In this document: positions 17,204 to 26,939 of the stretch, piece after piece
How positions within the stretch are numbered: position 1 is the first letter of the stretch
Layout: every line of letters starts with the position of its first letter
Source: an uncultured Verrucomicrobiota bacterium
GTDB lineage: Bacteria > Verrucomicrobiota > Verrucomicrobiia > Limisphaerales > UBA9464
Direction: 5' to 3'
Length of the DNA stretch: 42,823 nucleotides
Assembly: GCA_903821635.1 (NCBI GenBank)
Contig: CAIJLV010000230.1
Location: 1-42,823, forward strand
Translations under genes and position numbers: made by a program
Notes under the pieces: generated by a model
The model's input: only the letters and a program-made list of their open reading frames with translations
The model's database searches: none
Told to the model about the DNA's origin: nothing

Positions 17204-18379
17204 ATGAATCCGACCGTCCTCTCTCTGTCCCGTCGTGACTTCACGAAGACCGCGCTGCTGGCCGGCGCCGCCGTGGCGACGGTTCCCTTCGTCGCTCCAG
17301 CCGCCGCTAACCCCCGGCGCATCCGCACCGGCGTGATCGGCTGCGGCAGCGTGTCGAATTCCTACCTGCCGGTGCTCACCCGCTCGCCCTTCGTCGAGGT
17401 CGTCAGCCTGTGTGATCTCAAACCCGAACGCGCCCGGCAGCAGGCGGACCGATTTAAGGTCGGCGCCGTCTACCCACACGTCGAAGCCCTGCTCGCGGGC
17501 GTGCCGTTCGATTTGCTCGTGGACCTCACAGACATGCAGGCGCACGAGCAGATCAACCGCCGCGCTTTGGAGGCGGGCAAACACGTCTGGAGCGAAAAGC
17601 CCATCGCGAACACGCTGGCCGCTGGTCAAGAACTGCTCCGCTTGGCCCAGTCCAAGGGCACGCGCCTCTGGGGCGCACCCATCACGGTGCAAAGTCCGCA
17701 ATTCGCCTTCATGGCGCGCCAGCTTCGGGCCGGAGCGCTCGGCCGGGTTGCCGCCGCCCACGCCTTTTACGGGCACGAAGGCCCAAGTTGGTCCGCGTTC
17801 TTCTACGAAAAACTCGGCGGCTCCATGCCGGACTTGGCGGTTTATAACCTGACCAGCCTCACCGGACTGCTCGGCCCCGTGCAACGCCTCACGGCCCTGC
17901 TCAGCATCGTCACGCCCGAGCGCACGGTGGATGACAAGGGCAAGATCCAAGTCGCCGAGGAGGACAACGCCATGCTGCTCATGGACCACGGTCAGGGCGT
18001 CCTCTCGCACGTGCAGTCGGGCTTCAACTACTTCAACCCGCACGGGCACGACGGCAAGAACGAGCACCGGCACACAATCCAAATCACCGGTTCGCACGGC
18101 TACTTGGGGTTGGTCGGCTACGATTGGGAACCGCAGGGCGTCGAGCTGGCGACGCACGACCAACCGAAGTTGGTGCGGCACGCCACCGACGCCCAAGGTT
18201 ACATCTGGCAACAAGGCGCGGCGCTGGCCGCCGAATGCCTTGCCACCGGCAAGGAACTGTTGGTGACGCCCGAACAGGCGCTGCATGTGCTGGAGATCAT
18301 CACCGCCGCCCGGGAGTCGGCAGCCACCGGCCGGCGCGTCGAACTGAAGTCCACCTTCAAGTGGCCGCTGGTGGCTTGA
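17204..18379 (+). CDS. Tat-exported Gfo/Idh/MocA family oxidoreductase
   Basis: 391 residues. The N-terminus carries a twin-arginine signal (SRRDFTK, residues 9-15, then a hydrophobic stretch ending AAA-NPR). The NAD(P)-binding motif is TGVIGCGSVS, and the family signature is HVWSEKPIAN. The remaining part matches the C-terminal alpha/beta domain (GSMPDLAVYNLTSLTG). These enzymes oxidise or reduce sugars or inositols. Tat-exported versions are common in Verrucomicrobiota and Planctomycetota and are thought to be loaded with cofactor before export. The substrate is unknown. It is a single gene followed by a possible hairpin at 18436-18453. Confidence 0.92.
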   Translation: MNPTVLSLSRRDFTKTALLAGAAVATVPFVAPAAANPRRIRTGVIGCGSVSNSYLPVLTRSPFVEVVSLCDLKPERARQQADRFKVGAVYPHVEALLAGVPFDLLVDLTDMQAHEQINRRALEAGKHVWSEKPIANTLAAGQELLRLAQSKGTRLWGAPITVQSPQFAFMARQLRAGALGRVAAAHAFYGHEGPSWSAFFYEKLGGSMPDLAVYNLTSLTGLLGPVQRLTALLSIVTPERTVDDKGKIQVAEEDNAMLLMDHGQGVLSHVQSGFNYFNPHGHDGKNEHRHTIQITGSHGYLGLVGYDWEPQGVELATHDQPKLVRHATDAQGYIWQQGAALAAECLATGKELLVTPEQALHVLEIITAARESAATGRRVELKSTFKWPLVA

Positions 18380-18435
18380 GTTCGCGGCCAGCGTTTACCT
18401 CATACGCACCCACACCGTGCGGCCGGGCACGCAGA

Positions 18436-18460
18436 GCGGGCGGCTCCGCCCGCGTTGATT
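18436..18460 (+). terminator. Possible terminator after the Gfo/Idh gene
   Basis: A perfect 7-bp GC stem, GCGGGCG / CGCCCGC, with a 4-base loop, is followed by GTTGATTTT. The T-run is interrupted, so this is weak evidence. It sits between the stop of the oxidoreductase gene and the tail of the convergent sulfatase gene. Confidence 0.4.
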
Positions 18461-18479
18461 TTAGAATTCCGTTTCCACC

Positions 18480-19844
18480 TCACGGCGCTTCCACGCGGGG
18501 GGCGAGGGGATCGGCCAACTTTCGTTGCTGCGTCCGCAGGAGCGCGGTCAGGCGCTGGCGTTGGGTTTGGTAGCGGGCTTGGGCCGAGACGTCGCGGACT
18601 TCTGCGGGATCGTTGCGCAGATCGAACAGTTGGGTCCGGCCAGCTTGGGGATACTCGATCAACTTCCAGCGGGCGTCACGAACGGCGCGCTGCGCGGCGC
18701 GGTAGGCGGTAAAGAGGACGTCACGGCCCTTCGGGTTCCGTTCCCCGCGAAGCAGCGGCGCCAAGTCCTGGCCCTCACTTCCAAACGGGGCGGCGACACC
18801 CGCCAGCGTGGTCAGCGTCGGCGCCAAGTCGGTCAGGTAACAAAGCGCGTCGGTCCGTCGATTCCGCGCCACTTGGGGCCCAGTCACGACGAGCGGCACG
18901 CGCGTGGAATGCTCGTAAAGGTTTTGTTTGCCGAGCAGCCCGTGCGAGCCCAACGCGAGCCCGTTGTCACCGGCGAAGAGGATGACTGTGTTGGTCGTCA
19001 ACCCGCGGCGGTCGAGTTCATCAAGGAGGCGGCCGATCTGGGCGTCGGTCGCGGTGATGCTGGCGTAGTAATCGGCGAGTTCCCGGCGGACGGCTTCCGC
19101 GTTCCGGGGCCAGGGCAGCAATTTTTCGTCGCGCACTTCCAGCTCACCATTGTCGAAGGGATGCCGGGGCCGGAAATTGACCGGGAGGGGTAGCTTGGCC
19201 GGGTCGTAGCGACGCCTGAATTCCTCCGGCGCACTCCGCGGATCATGCGGCGTGGTGAAGGCAACATAGAGGCAGAACGGTTCATCCCGGGTCTGCTGGC
19301 GGAGGAAACCCAGCGCCGCGTCGGCGAAGACTTGGGCGGCGAAGTTGGTTTCCGTGCGGCGGTGAATGACGTTGCCCGCCCGGAGATCGGCGACCGGCAC
19401 TGCGAAGGGGTCCGACATGCCGCCGAAGAAGACTGCGGCCGCCTCCGGAAACACCCGCCGCGCCGAGGCGACCCCGTTGTGCCACTTGCCGGTCATGAAG
19501 GTGCGGTAGCCACCGCGCCGGAGTTGTTCGGGCCAGGTGTCGGTATCGCGCAGATCTTCGCGCACCCGAAAGAGCGTGCGTCCGCTCAGGAGCATCGCCC
19601 GCGAGGGCATGCACACGGCGCCATGCTGCGGACTGCCCATGAGGTGCGCCTGCGTGAAGGTGGTGCCCGACCGCACGAGCCGGTCGAGGTTGGGCGTCTG
19701 GATGGAGCGCTTCCCAAGGGCGTGCAGCGTGTCGGCACGCTGATCGTCGGTGAGGAGAAAGAGGAAGTTGGGCCGCGTCGCAGGCGCCGCGAGGGGTGAT
19801 CCGAGGGCCAACCCCAGGCTGAGCAGGGCAAAGAATAGCTTCAT
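18480..19844 (-). CDS. Sulfatase (Cys-type, formylglycine-dependent), exported
   Basis: 454 residues. A signal peptide (cleavage around LAA-PAT) is followed by the metal-binding LLTDDQR (D33, D34) and the sulfatase signature C-M-P-S-R (C78 to R82), whose Cys is converted to formylglycine. Other conserved features are LFAGDNG (metal-binding D, N) and GLLGKQNLYEHS. The family hydrolyses sulfate esters, commonly from sulfated polysaccharides in Verrucomicrobiota. No maturation enzyme is in the window. The strand and position, convergent with the oxidoreductase, suggest its own promoter in the 190-bp gap before the PEP-CTERM gene. Confidence 0.94.
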   Translation of the reverse strand: MKLFFALLSLGLALGSPLAAPATRPNFLFLLTDDQRADTLHALGKRSIQTPNLDRLVRSGTTFTQAHLMGSPQHGAVCMPSRAMLLSGRTLFRVREDLRDTDTWPEQLRRGGYRTFMTGKWHNGVASARRVFPEAAAVFFGGMSDPFAVPVADLRAGNVIHRRTETNFAAQVFADAALGFLRQQTRDEPFCLYVAFTTPHDPRSAPEEFRRRYDPAKLPLPVNFRPRHPFDNGELEVRDEKLLPWPRNAEAVRRELADYYASITATDAQIGRLLDELDRRGLTTNTVILFAGDNGLALGSHGLLGKQNLYEHSTRVPLVVTGPQVARNRRTDALCYLTDLAPTLTTLAGVAAPFGSEGQDLAPLLRGERNPKGRDVLFTAYRAAQRAVRDARWKLIEYPQAGRTQLFDLRNDPAEVRDVSAQARYQTQRQRLTALLRTQQRKLADPLAPRVEAP

Positions 19845-20035
19845 GGAACCGCCGCATGAAAGCGCGTGGCGGAAGCCAAGGCCAGCGTTTCACCCGGCAA
19901 CAAAACGCCGGGCAAGGCTGGGTCCGAAGCCAGAAAGATGGCCCCCCGCTCGGGAATCCGCTTGCCCACCCGGAATAACCCAAGATTGTCATCGGGTCGG
20001 TCGGAAACCCCAAACTTCCTCCCCCAAACAACTCC

Positions 20036-20806
20036 ATGCTACCCTCATCTCTTCCACTTATCCTCTGGGCGACGCTCGCCGGAACTGCGCTGCACGCCCA
20101 AATCTTTCATGATCTCAGTTCCGGCGCCCTGACTGAGGATTGGTCCAATACCTCAGCAATCGCGACGACCGACGATTGGAGCGGGGTGGCGAGCATTCGC
20201 GGCTATCGCGGCGACGCGCTCACCGGGAGCGTCGGCACCGACCCGCAACTGATCGTGGGCGTCGGCACCGAACTCCTCGACGTAAACGCAAACGGGACCA
20301 ATCCCAGCGGCTCCAGCACGGGCGGCGTCACCGAATTTGCCGCCCTCGCCGACCCGGTTGTGGCGTTTCAGGGATCAGCCACTGCCGATGCCCCCAACCT
20401 CGTGTTTTTCCTCAACACCCTCGGCGTTTCCAACATCTCGGTGAGCTACGATTTGCGGGACCTCGACGGCTCGGTGGATAACTCCATCCAGCCGGTCGCT
20501 TTGCAGTATCGGGTCGGCGCGGAGGGCAGTTTCATCAATGTGCCCGCTGGCTTCGTGGCCGACGCTTCCGCCGGGCCCGACTTAGCCGTCTTGGTCACCC
20601 CGGTCAGCGTGATGTTGCCGGCGGCGGTCAACAATCAAGCGCAAGTGTATGTCCGGGTCATCACCGCCAACGCGCTCGGCAACGACGAATGGATCGGCGT
20701 GGACAATCTCAAGATTGAAACCCTAGCCGTCGTCCCTGAACCGCATGAATGGGCGGCAGTTGCCGGGGCTGGCCTCATGGTTTTCGCCGTATGGCGGCGG
20801 CGCTAG
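20036..20806 (+). CDS. PEP-CTERM sorting-domain protein
   Basis: 256 residues with an N-terminal signal peptide (SSLPLILWATLAGTALHA) and a C-terminal sorting signal VPEPHEWAAVAGAGLMVF then RRR. The middle is acidic, low-Cys and beta-rich (SISVSYDLRDLDGS, QVYVRVITANALGNDEWIGVDNLKIE), like a carbohydrate-binding or jelly-roll module. PEP-CTERM proteins are processed by exosortase and sent to the cell surface or extracellular matrix. No exosortase gene is in the window. A strong bidirectional hairpin follows. Confidence 0.85.
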   Translation: MLPSSLPLILWATLAGTALHAQIFHDLSSGALTEDWSNTSAIATTDDWSGVASIRGYRGDALTGSVGTDPQLIVGVGTELLDVNANGTNPSGSSTGGVTEFAALADPVVAFQGSATADAPNLVFFLNTLGVSNISVSYDLRDLDGSVDNSIQPVALQYRVGAEGSFINVPAGFVADASAGPDLAVLVTPVSVMLPAAVNNQAQVYVRVITANALGNDEWIGVDNLKIETLAVVPEPHEWAAVAGAGLMVFAVWRRR

Positions 20807-20837
20807 GCGGGTTCCCGCCCAAGCGGTTGGTGAAACT

Positions 20838-20864
20838 AAAAGGCCCGCCGCTGGCGGGCCTTTT
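20838..20864. terminator. Bidirectional intrinsic terminator
   Basis: A perfect 8-bp stem GGCCCGCC / GGCGGGCC with a 3-base loop (20842-20860) is flanked by AAAA on the left and TTTT on the right. It can therefore end transcription on both strands. It lies between the convergent PEP-CTERM gene (plus) and the CarB C-half gene (minus). Confidence 0.85.
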
Positions 20865-20890
20865 CTTTGCGCGCAACCACCGCCGGCGGC

Positions 20891-22687
20891 TCAGTGATAT
20901 TCCTGCACGGTTCGCACGGCATAACCGCTCTTTTTGAGCGCCGCGATGGCCATGGCCGCGGCCTTGGCGCCGCTGAGGGTCGTAATGATCGGCGTGCCGG
21001 TGATCACGGCCGTGGTGCGGATGCGCACTTCATCTTCGCGCGGGGCCGCGCCGCTCGGGGTGTTGATGACCAGTTGGAGTTCCTTGTTCTTGAGCAAGTC
21101 CACCACGTTGGGCCGGCCTTCGAGCACCTTCAATGTGCGCTGCACCTTGAGTCCGGCCTGTTGGAGCACCGTCGCAGTGCCGCCGGTGGCGACTAGGTCA
21201 AAGCCCAGATCAGCGAAGGAGCGCGCAATCTCCGCGACGTTCGGTTTGTGCGCGTCGGACACGCTGATGAACACTTTGCCCTTGAGCGGCAGCGGCGAGT
21301 TGGCAGCCATTTGCGCCTTGGCATAGGCCACGCCCAGATCGGTATCGAGACCCATGACTTCGCCGGTCGAACGCATCTCGGGCGAGAGTAGGATGTCTTG
21401 GCCTTGGAATTTGTTAAACGGGAAGACCGCCTCCTTGACCGCCCAATACTTCGTCCAGATTTCCTCCGTGAAGCCGAGTTCCCGGAGCGTCTTTCCAGCC
21501 ATGACTTGGGCGGCCAGTTTTGCCAGCGGCCGGCCAATGGCCTTGCTGACAAACGGCACGGTGCGCGACGCGCGCGGATTTACTTCCAGCACGTAAACCA
21601 CGTCTCCCTTGACGGCGTATTGCACGTTCATCAACCCGACGACCTTCAGTTCGGCCGCCATCGCGTGGGTGTATTCGCGGATGGTTTGGATGGTTTTCGC
21701 GTCCAGCGTATGGGGCGGCAACACCATCGCGGCGTCGCCAGAATGCACGCCGGCAAACTCAATGTGTTCCAGCATGCCGCCCATCACGATCGTGCCTTGG
21801 GACGGATCCTCAAACTGGCCCACGTCGGCGATGCAATCCACGTCTACCTCGGTCGCGTCTTCGAGGAATTTGTCCACCAGCACCGGGCGGCCAGCGGAAA
21901 TTTCCAGCGCGGCGTTGCGGTGGAAGTAGTCTCGCAGATCAGCCTCGGAAAAGACGATCTGCATCGCGCGGCCACCCAAGACGAACGACGGCCGGAGCAA
22001 CACCGGGTAAGTGAGCCGGCTGGCCACCACGACGGCTTCCTCAACCGTGGTCGCCGTGCCGTTGGGCGGTTGGGGAATCTTCAGCTTATCCAACATCGCG
22101 GCGAACAGCTTCCGATCCTCGGCCACCTCGATGCTCTCGGGCGAGGTGCCGATGATGTTCACGCCGTTCTTCTTCAAGCCGAGGGCGAGGTTCAGGGGGG
22201 TTTGCCCGCCAAATTGCGCGATCGCGCCCCAGCAGCCTTCGCGTTCGTAGATGTGCAACACGTCCTCCAGCGTGAGCGGCTCGAAGAAGAGCTTGTCCGA
22301 CGTGTCGTAGTCGGTGGAGACCGTCTCCGGGTTCGAGTTCACCATGAGGGTCTCGAAGCCATCTTCCTTGAGTGCAAACGCCGCGTGAACGCAGCAGTAG
22401 TCGAATTCGATGCCCTGGCCGATGCGGTTCGGGCCACCGCCGAGGATCATGACCTTTTTCTTCGTCGTCTTGGTCACCTCGTCATCCCCGCGGTCGTAGG
22501 TCGAGTAGTAGTAAGGCGTGTAGGCCTCGAACTCAGCGGCGCAGGTATCCACGAGACGATAACTCGGCACGAGTCCGATCGCCTTGCGTTCGGCGCGGAC
22601 GGCGTCTTCGGTGGTCCCGGTCAAATGGGCGATCTGGCGGTCGGAGAAACCGAGCGACTTGGCCTTGGTGAGCAATTCAACGTTCAT
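20891..22687 (-). CDS. carB: Carbamoyl-phosphate synthase large subunit, C-terminal half only
   Basis: 598 residues from the ATG at 22687. It begins in the oligomerisation domain (LLTKAKSLGFSDRQIAHLTG, then DTCAAEFEAYTPYYYSTY), continues with the carbamate-phosphorylating ATP-grasp (ILGGGPNRIGQGIEFDYCCVH, NSNPETVSTDYDTSD, EVNPRASRTVPFVSKA) and ends with the MGS-like regulatory domain (VATGGTA, VINTPSG). A full CarB is about 1070 residues, so the N-terminal carboxyphosphate-synthesising half is absent. It is not just upstream either: the next gene is an unrelated plus-strand acyltransferase. Split CarB subunits are known in some bacteria and archaea, so this may be a functional split gene. An ATG nine codons upstream is an alternative start. 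Confidence 0.92.
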   Translation of the reverse strand: MNVELLTKAKSLGFSDRQIAHLTGTTEDAVRAERKAIGLVPSYRLVDTCAAEFEAYTPYYYSTYDRGDDEVTKTTKKKVMILGGGPNRIGQGIEFDYCCVHAAFALKEDGFETLMVNSNPETVSTDYDTSDKLFFEPLTLEDVLHIYEREGCWGAIAQFGGQTPLNLALGLKKNGVNIIGTSPESIEVAEDRKLFAAMLDKLKIPQPPNGTATTVEEAVVVASRLTYPVLLRPSFVLGGRAMQIVFSEADLRDYFHRNAALEISAGRPVLVDKFLEDATEVDVDCIADVGQFEDPSQGTIVMGGMLEHIEFAGVHSGDAAMVLPPHTLDAKTIQTIREYTHAMAAELKVVGLMNVQYAVKGDVVYVLEVNPRASRTVPFVSKAIGRPLAKLAAQVMAGKTLRELGFTEEIWTKYWAVKEAVFPFNKFQGQDILLSPEMRSTGEVMGLDTDLGVAYAKAQMAANSPLPLKGKVFISVSDAHKPNVAEIARSFADLGFDLVATGGTATVLQQAGLKVQRTLKVLEGRPNVVDLLKNKELQLVINTPSGAAPREDEVRIRTTAVITGTPIITTLSGAKAAAMAIAALKKSGYAVRTVQEYH

Positions 22688-22840
22688 GCGGCGCGAAAAA
22701 ACCGCCGCTAGCAAACCGGAGGGGGCGCCGGGTGTCGAGGGGGGAGTCGGCCCGGTTATTCCGGGAACTACCGGAGCGAGCGAGCCCGACTTAGAATTCG
22801 CTCCCGATGGACGGTAAACTCCGCCAGCTTCCGGGCGGCC

Positions 22841-24018
22841 GTGAACGACTTAGCCACCCACACAGCAAAGCCCGCTTCCGGCTGGAGCGAACGCTTGCTC
22901 CGACTGTGCGCCCGGGAAACCACCTCCGGTAGCTTCATTCCTCAGGTTGATGGGCTGCGGTCGCTGGCGGTGTTGGCCGTGGTCCTTTTTCATTTGGACG
23001 ATCAATTGGGCAATCCAGCGGTCACCGGCACCGTTGACCAAGCCCTAACCTCGGCGGTGCGCCGCGGGTTCTTGGGCGTGCCAATCTTCTTTGCAATTAG
23101 CGCGTTCATCGTCGGCCTGCCGTTCGCCCGCCACTGGATCAACCGCACTCCTGCGGTTGAAACGCGCGGCTTTTACCTGCGCCGGCTAACCCGGTTGGAG
23201 CCCCCATACATCGTCAACATGTTGGTCCTGTGGGGGGTTGGGGCCGCTCTCGGTCACTGGGCCTTGGCGGATACCGGGCCAGGGCTGCTGGCTAGCATGG
23301 GGTATCAGCACAACCAGTTCTTCGGTTACTTCAGCACCATCAACTCGGTCGCTTGGTCGCTGGAGGTTGAATTCCAGTTTTACCTCTTGGCTCCCCTCCT
23401 GACACTCGGGTTCGCAGTTTCCCGCCGTTGGGGACGTTGGTTGCTGCTGACCCTGCTCTGCGGCCTCATCATCGGGCTGCGGGACCCGGAGCACCGGCGC
23501 AGCCAGCTATCGCTGCTGGGGCAATTCGAGGCGTTTGCCGTCGGCCTGCTGGTCGTCGACATCTACCTGACGGTCTGGCAGGGGCAGTTGCCCCGGAAAC
23601 TGCGGTGGGACTTGGCAGGGGTCCTAGGGTGGGTGGGGTTTTTCGGATTCAGCAGGCTGGCGGATCCGGAACTACGGGCGGCCGTTCAAACCCCCTGCCT
23701 GCTGGTGGCGATGCTGGGCTCGCTCGGGGGGTGTGGCTGGGCCGGCTGTTTGGCAACCGCTGGGTTTTCACGTTCGGTGGCATGTGCTACAGCTTTTACT
23801 TGTGGCACCAGTTCCTACTCATCGAAACGGTGCCCCGCCTTCAAGCGTGGCTGGGACCGCAGTCCGGTTACGCCAGCCGATTTTTGTTGGTTGCAGTGCT
23901 CCTGTTGCCCGTGGTTTTCGCGCTGTGCACGGCTCTGTTTGTCCTGCTGGAAAAACCATTTATGCGGCGCGACTGGCCAAACCGGTTCGCCACTTGGTTT
24001 CAAAAGTTCCGCGCCTAA
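22841..24018 (+). pseudogene. Acyltransferase 3 family membrane protein with a frameshift
   Basis: The protein begins at a GTG with the family motif DGLRSLAVLAVVLFH (H51), a membrane-embedded O-acyltransferase that modifies surface glycans. Up to about 23726 the frame gives continuous hydrophobic helices. After the six-G run at 23726-23731 that frame turns into Cys/Ser-rich nonsense ending at 24067. The plausible continuation (GVWLGRLFGN, then FTFGGMCYSFYLWHQFLL, LLVAVLLLPVVF) is in another frame and ends at 24018, tail-to-tail with the MMPL gene (4-bp overlap). One extra G would restore the gene. This could be a sequencing error, a phase-variable tract or a real mutation. Confidence 0.85.
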
Positions 24019-26861
24019 AGCACTTCCGCCGCTGCCGCCACGGACCGGCCCCGCCCCAGCAGCGTGAGGATCGCGGGCAATACCGTCAGCCCCGCCACCA
24101 AACACGCGCTGGTGCCGGCCCCAAGGACCCAACCCAAGCTGCTGATCCCTTCATGGTCTGCGATCACCAGGCTGCCGAATCCCGCGATTGTCGTCAGGCC
24201 TGACACGAGCACGGCCTTGCCCGTGCTTTTGGCCAAGATCCCCGGGTTCTTCTCTTCGGCGAACCGGTTCAGGATGTGGATGCCATTCGTCACGCCGATG
24301 CCAATCACCAAGGGCAGCATCATGATGTTCGCCGGGTTGAACGGCCGATCAAGCCAACCCATGAGGCCAACCACCCAAACTGCCCCCAAGAACACCGGCA
24401 ACAAGGAGAGGAACACGGCGCTGACGCGGCGGAAATGGATGAAAACCAGCAGCACAATCGCGCCCAACGCCCAGCCCGCCGATTCCACGTAGGAGCTGCG
24501 CAGCAACTCCGTGTAGTAGTAGAGTTGCACCGGTTCGCCGGTCGCCTTGGGAACCGCCGCTTGCAGCTCCTTCACAAAGGCTTCCTGGGGGGCGCGGTCC
24601 CAGACATTGGTCCGGGGATAGACTTGGATCAGAAAACTGCCGTCGAGGCCGATGAAGCGGTGCCGCAACGCCGCGGGCAAATCCGGCACCAAGAGTCCGG
24701 CCGCTGCATCCTGGTTCGCCAGTGCGGCAAAGGTTTCGCGAATGTCATCGAAGAGGGCCTGCTGGTAGGCGCCCAGTTTTTGGGCGGCCCGGGCTTTCGC
24801 GGCGGCGTCGCCTCGAAACATCGCCTGCCGCAGTCGGGCGAGCGAGTCGCGCAGGGAATTAAGTTGGTTGAACAGTTCCTCGCGCTCGATTTTGGCTACT
24901 TCATCGGCCGCCAGCCCCAGATAACCCTGCAATCCAAACAGGGTCTGGCTCAGATCCGTGAGGTCAACCGGGCGACGGTCGGGCTCGGGAAAGCGGATCG
25001 GCGCGACGGCGTTGGTGATTTGCCGGATCAAACCGAGTTTGGCGCCCGAATCTTCGACCACAAACCGGGCCATTGTCTCCGTGGAACCCACGGAGGGGAG
25101 TTCGCGCAGGCGGACCGCTAGGGCCATGGCTTCCTGGGCGTTGGTTGCCAGGACTGCGCCGTAGAGCGCCGATTTGTCCGAGGTCGCCAGCAGTTTTTTC
25201 TCAAAGACCACCGCGGGTAGACTCGCGCTTTGCAGGTTCAGCAGGTTGTAATCAAATCGCATCCGCAGCACTCCCGGCACGCACAACAGCGTCAGCACAC
25301 TGGCCAAGCCGATGACGGTCCAAGGGCGATCCAACCAGAACCGTTCTAAGCGGGCGCGGACTGCCAACGCCTCGCCGCCGGTCTCAAAGGATTCCAATGC
25401 TTCTTCCCGGAGCGTTTGCGCCCCGAGCGCCTCGTCGATCAGGTTTTGCCGCCGCCCGCGCAACAGGAGCACCGGCAACAGTGTCATCATGGGCACCAGA
25501 CAGATAATGAGCCCGCCGCCCGCGATCAGCCCCATCTCGACGATGCCGCGAAAGCTGGTCAGCGACATGGCGAGGAAGGCTCCCGCAGTGGTGAAACAGC
25601 CCGTAAAGATGCCTTGGCCGGTGTTCACCATCGCTCGGTCCATGGCCGCGGCTTCGCTCCGGCCGTGCCGGATTTCCTCTTCGTAGCGCGTGATCAGATG
25701 CACGCCGAAGTCGATCGCCAGCCCGATGAGCATCGGCACAAACGTGATCGTCAAAATGTTAAGGTGGCCGATCACCAACGTCGTGTAAGCCATCGTGTAG
25801 CCGAGGCCGACGATGAGGCAGAGGGTGGCTTTGAGCGGGCGGCCCGTGGCGCGGTAACCGAAGATGAAGATCAGCGCGCAGAGCACGAGCGACAAGACAG
25901 TGGCCTTGGTCGTGTCGCGTTGGCTTTGCTGCATCTCGTCGTATTCCAGCACGGTGCCGCCGGTGACCCCGAGGTTCACCCCACCGACTTCGGCCCGGGT
26001 GGCCTGCACCAATTCACGGAAGCGGCGGACGGATTCCGAATTTAGCCGGGCTTGCAGGGCGTCACGCGCCGGCTTGGAGGTGCGGAGTTCGGGTGGCAGT
26101 TCCTCCGGCAGCACGAGCCGGGGCCGGGCGGTGACGAGGTAGATGCGACCCTCGGCAAAGGTCACATACTTCGCCCGTTCCGCTTCCGCCCCCGCCCCGA
26201 ACAACGCGTCCACCCCGGGCGAAGGCGGCGTGCCCGATCGTTCGAGACTTTGTTCAGCGCGCCGCACGATCCGTTCCAGCGCCGGCAGTGCCTTGAGCAG
26301 GGATTCGGTCTGGGCGCTCTCCTGCCGGCCGCTGGTGCGGATGGCGGTGTTCACCCGTTGGAAGAGGGTGACCAGATTCGAGGCGGACGAAAACTGGTTC
26401 AGGAATGGCCGGTAATCGATCAGCGCTTGATGCAGGTCGTGGAGGTTGGTTTCCGACAGGAAGAGCAGCGCCTTCGGACCCATCAGCTTCAAGTCGCCCT
26501 TGTAGAAGACGTCGGTGAAGACATTCGTGGCGTTGCGGTCCGTTGAATTGGCCTCCAGTCGGGCGGCCAAGCGTTCGACGAACTGGCGATTTTTCTCCAG
26601 ATCCTCGGATTCGACCACCGCCACGAGATCGTCCTCCCCGGGGAACTGCTTTTTCAGCGCCAGGAAGTTGCGGTGATATTCGAGGTTGGCGTCGACGAGG
26701 CTGTTTCGGTCCATGTCGAACTCCAAGTGAGTCCACGTGAACCAAAGCGACACGGCGAACAGCAGCACCTGAGGGCCAACGACCCAGGCCGGCCGCGTCA
26801 TGACCAGTGCCGCCAGCCGGCGAAGCAGGCGGACGGACAGCGAAGGATTTTCGGCACCCAT
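24015..26861 (-). CDS. MMPL/RND superfamily exporter (HpnN-like)
   Basis: 948 residues from the ATG at 26861; the frame is open to 26903 with no added homology. Two internal repeats each have one helix, a large periplasmic loop and five helices. Sterol-sensing-like segments are visible, for example GYTMAYTTLVIGHLNILTIT, then MLIGLAIDFGVHLITRYEEE in the first half and NIMMLPLVIGIGVTNGIHILNRF in the second, with the GxxxD/G-type helix 4 residues. Family members export lipids or hopanoids to the outer membrane. No hopanoid genes are in the window, so the substrate is open. It follows the PqaA gene by 78 bp. Confidence 0.9.
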   Translation of the reverse strand: MGAENPSLSVRLLRRLAALVMTRPAWVVGPQVLLFAVSLWFTWTHLEFDMDRNSLVDANLEYHRNFLALKKQFPGEDDLVAVVESEDLEKNRQFVERLAARLEANSTDRNATNVFTDVFYKGDLKLMGPKALLFLSETNLHDLHQALIDYRPFLNQFSSASNLVTLFQRVNTAIRTSGRQESAQTESLLKALPALERIVRRAEQSLERSGTPPSPGVDALFGAGAEAERAKYVTFAEGRIYLVTARPRLVLPEELPPELRTSKPARDALQARLNSESVRRFRELVQATRAEVGGVNLGVTGGTVLEYDEMQQSQRDTTKATVLSLVLCALIFIFGYRATGRPLKATLCLIVGLGYTMAYTTLVIGHLNILTITFVPMLIGLAIDFGVHLITRYEEEIRHGRSEAAAMDRAMVNTGQGIFTGCFTTAGAFLAMSLTSFRGIVEMGLIAGGGLIICLVPMMTLLPVLLLRGRRQNLIDEALGAQTLREEALESFETGGEALAVRARLERFWLDRPWTVIGLASVLTLLCVPGVLRMRFDYNLLNLQSASLPAVVFEKKLLATSDKSALYGAVLATNAQEAMALAVRLRELPSVGSTETMARFVVEDSGAKLGLIRQITNAVAPIRFPEPDRRPVDLTDLSQTLFGLQGYLGLAADEVAKIEREELFNQLNSLRDSLARLRQAMFRGDAAAKARAAQKLGAYQQALFDDIRETFAALANQDAAAGLLVPDLPAALRHRFIGLDGSFLIQVYPRTNVWDRAPQEAFVKELQAAVPKATGEPVQLYYYTELLRSSYVESAGWALGAIVLLVFIHFRRVSAVFLSLLPVFLGAVWVVGLMGWLDRPFNPANIMMLPLVIGIGVTNGIHILNRFAEEKNPGILAKSTGKAVLVSGLTTIAGFGSLVIADHEGISSLGWVLGAGTSACLVAGLTVLPAILTLLGRGRSVAAAAEVL

Positions 26862-26939
26862 GCGGTGACGGGGACCGTAGCCCGCCCGGACGGACAGACC
26901 CACAAAAAAGCCACCTCTGAACTGGCGCCGCCGAGGCCT

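Noticed and set aside
17120..18286. Minus-strand open frame of 388 codons opposite the Gfo/Idh gene
   Set aside because: Shadow of a strongly conserved plus-strand gene; no recognisable family.
21398..22711. Plus-strand open frame of 437 codons opposite carB
   Set aside because: Antisense of highly conserved ATP-grasp sequence; His/Arg/Val-rich translation without family content.
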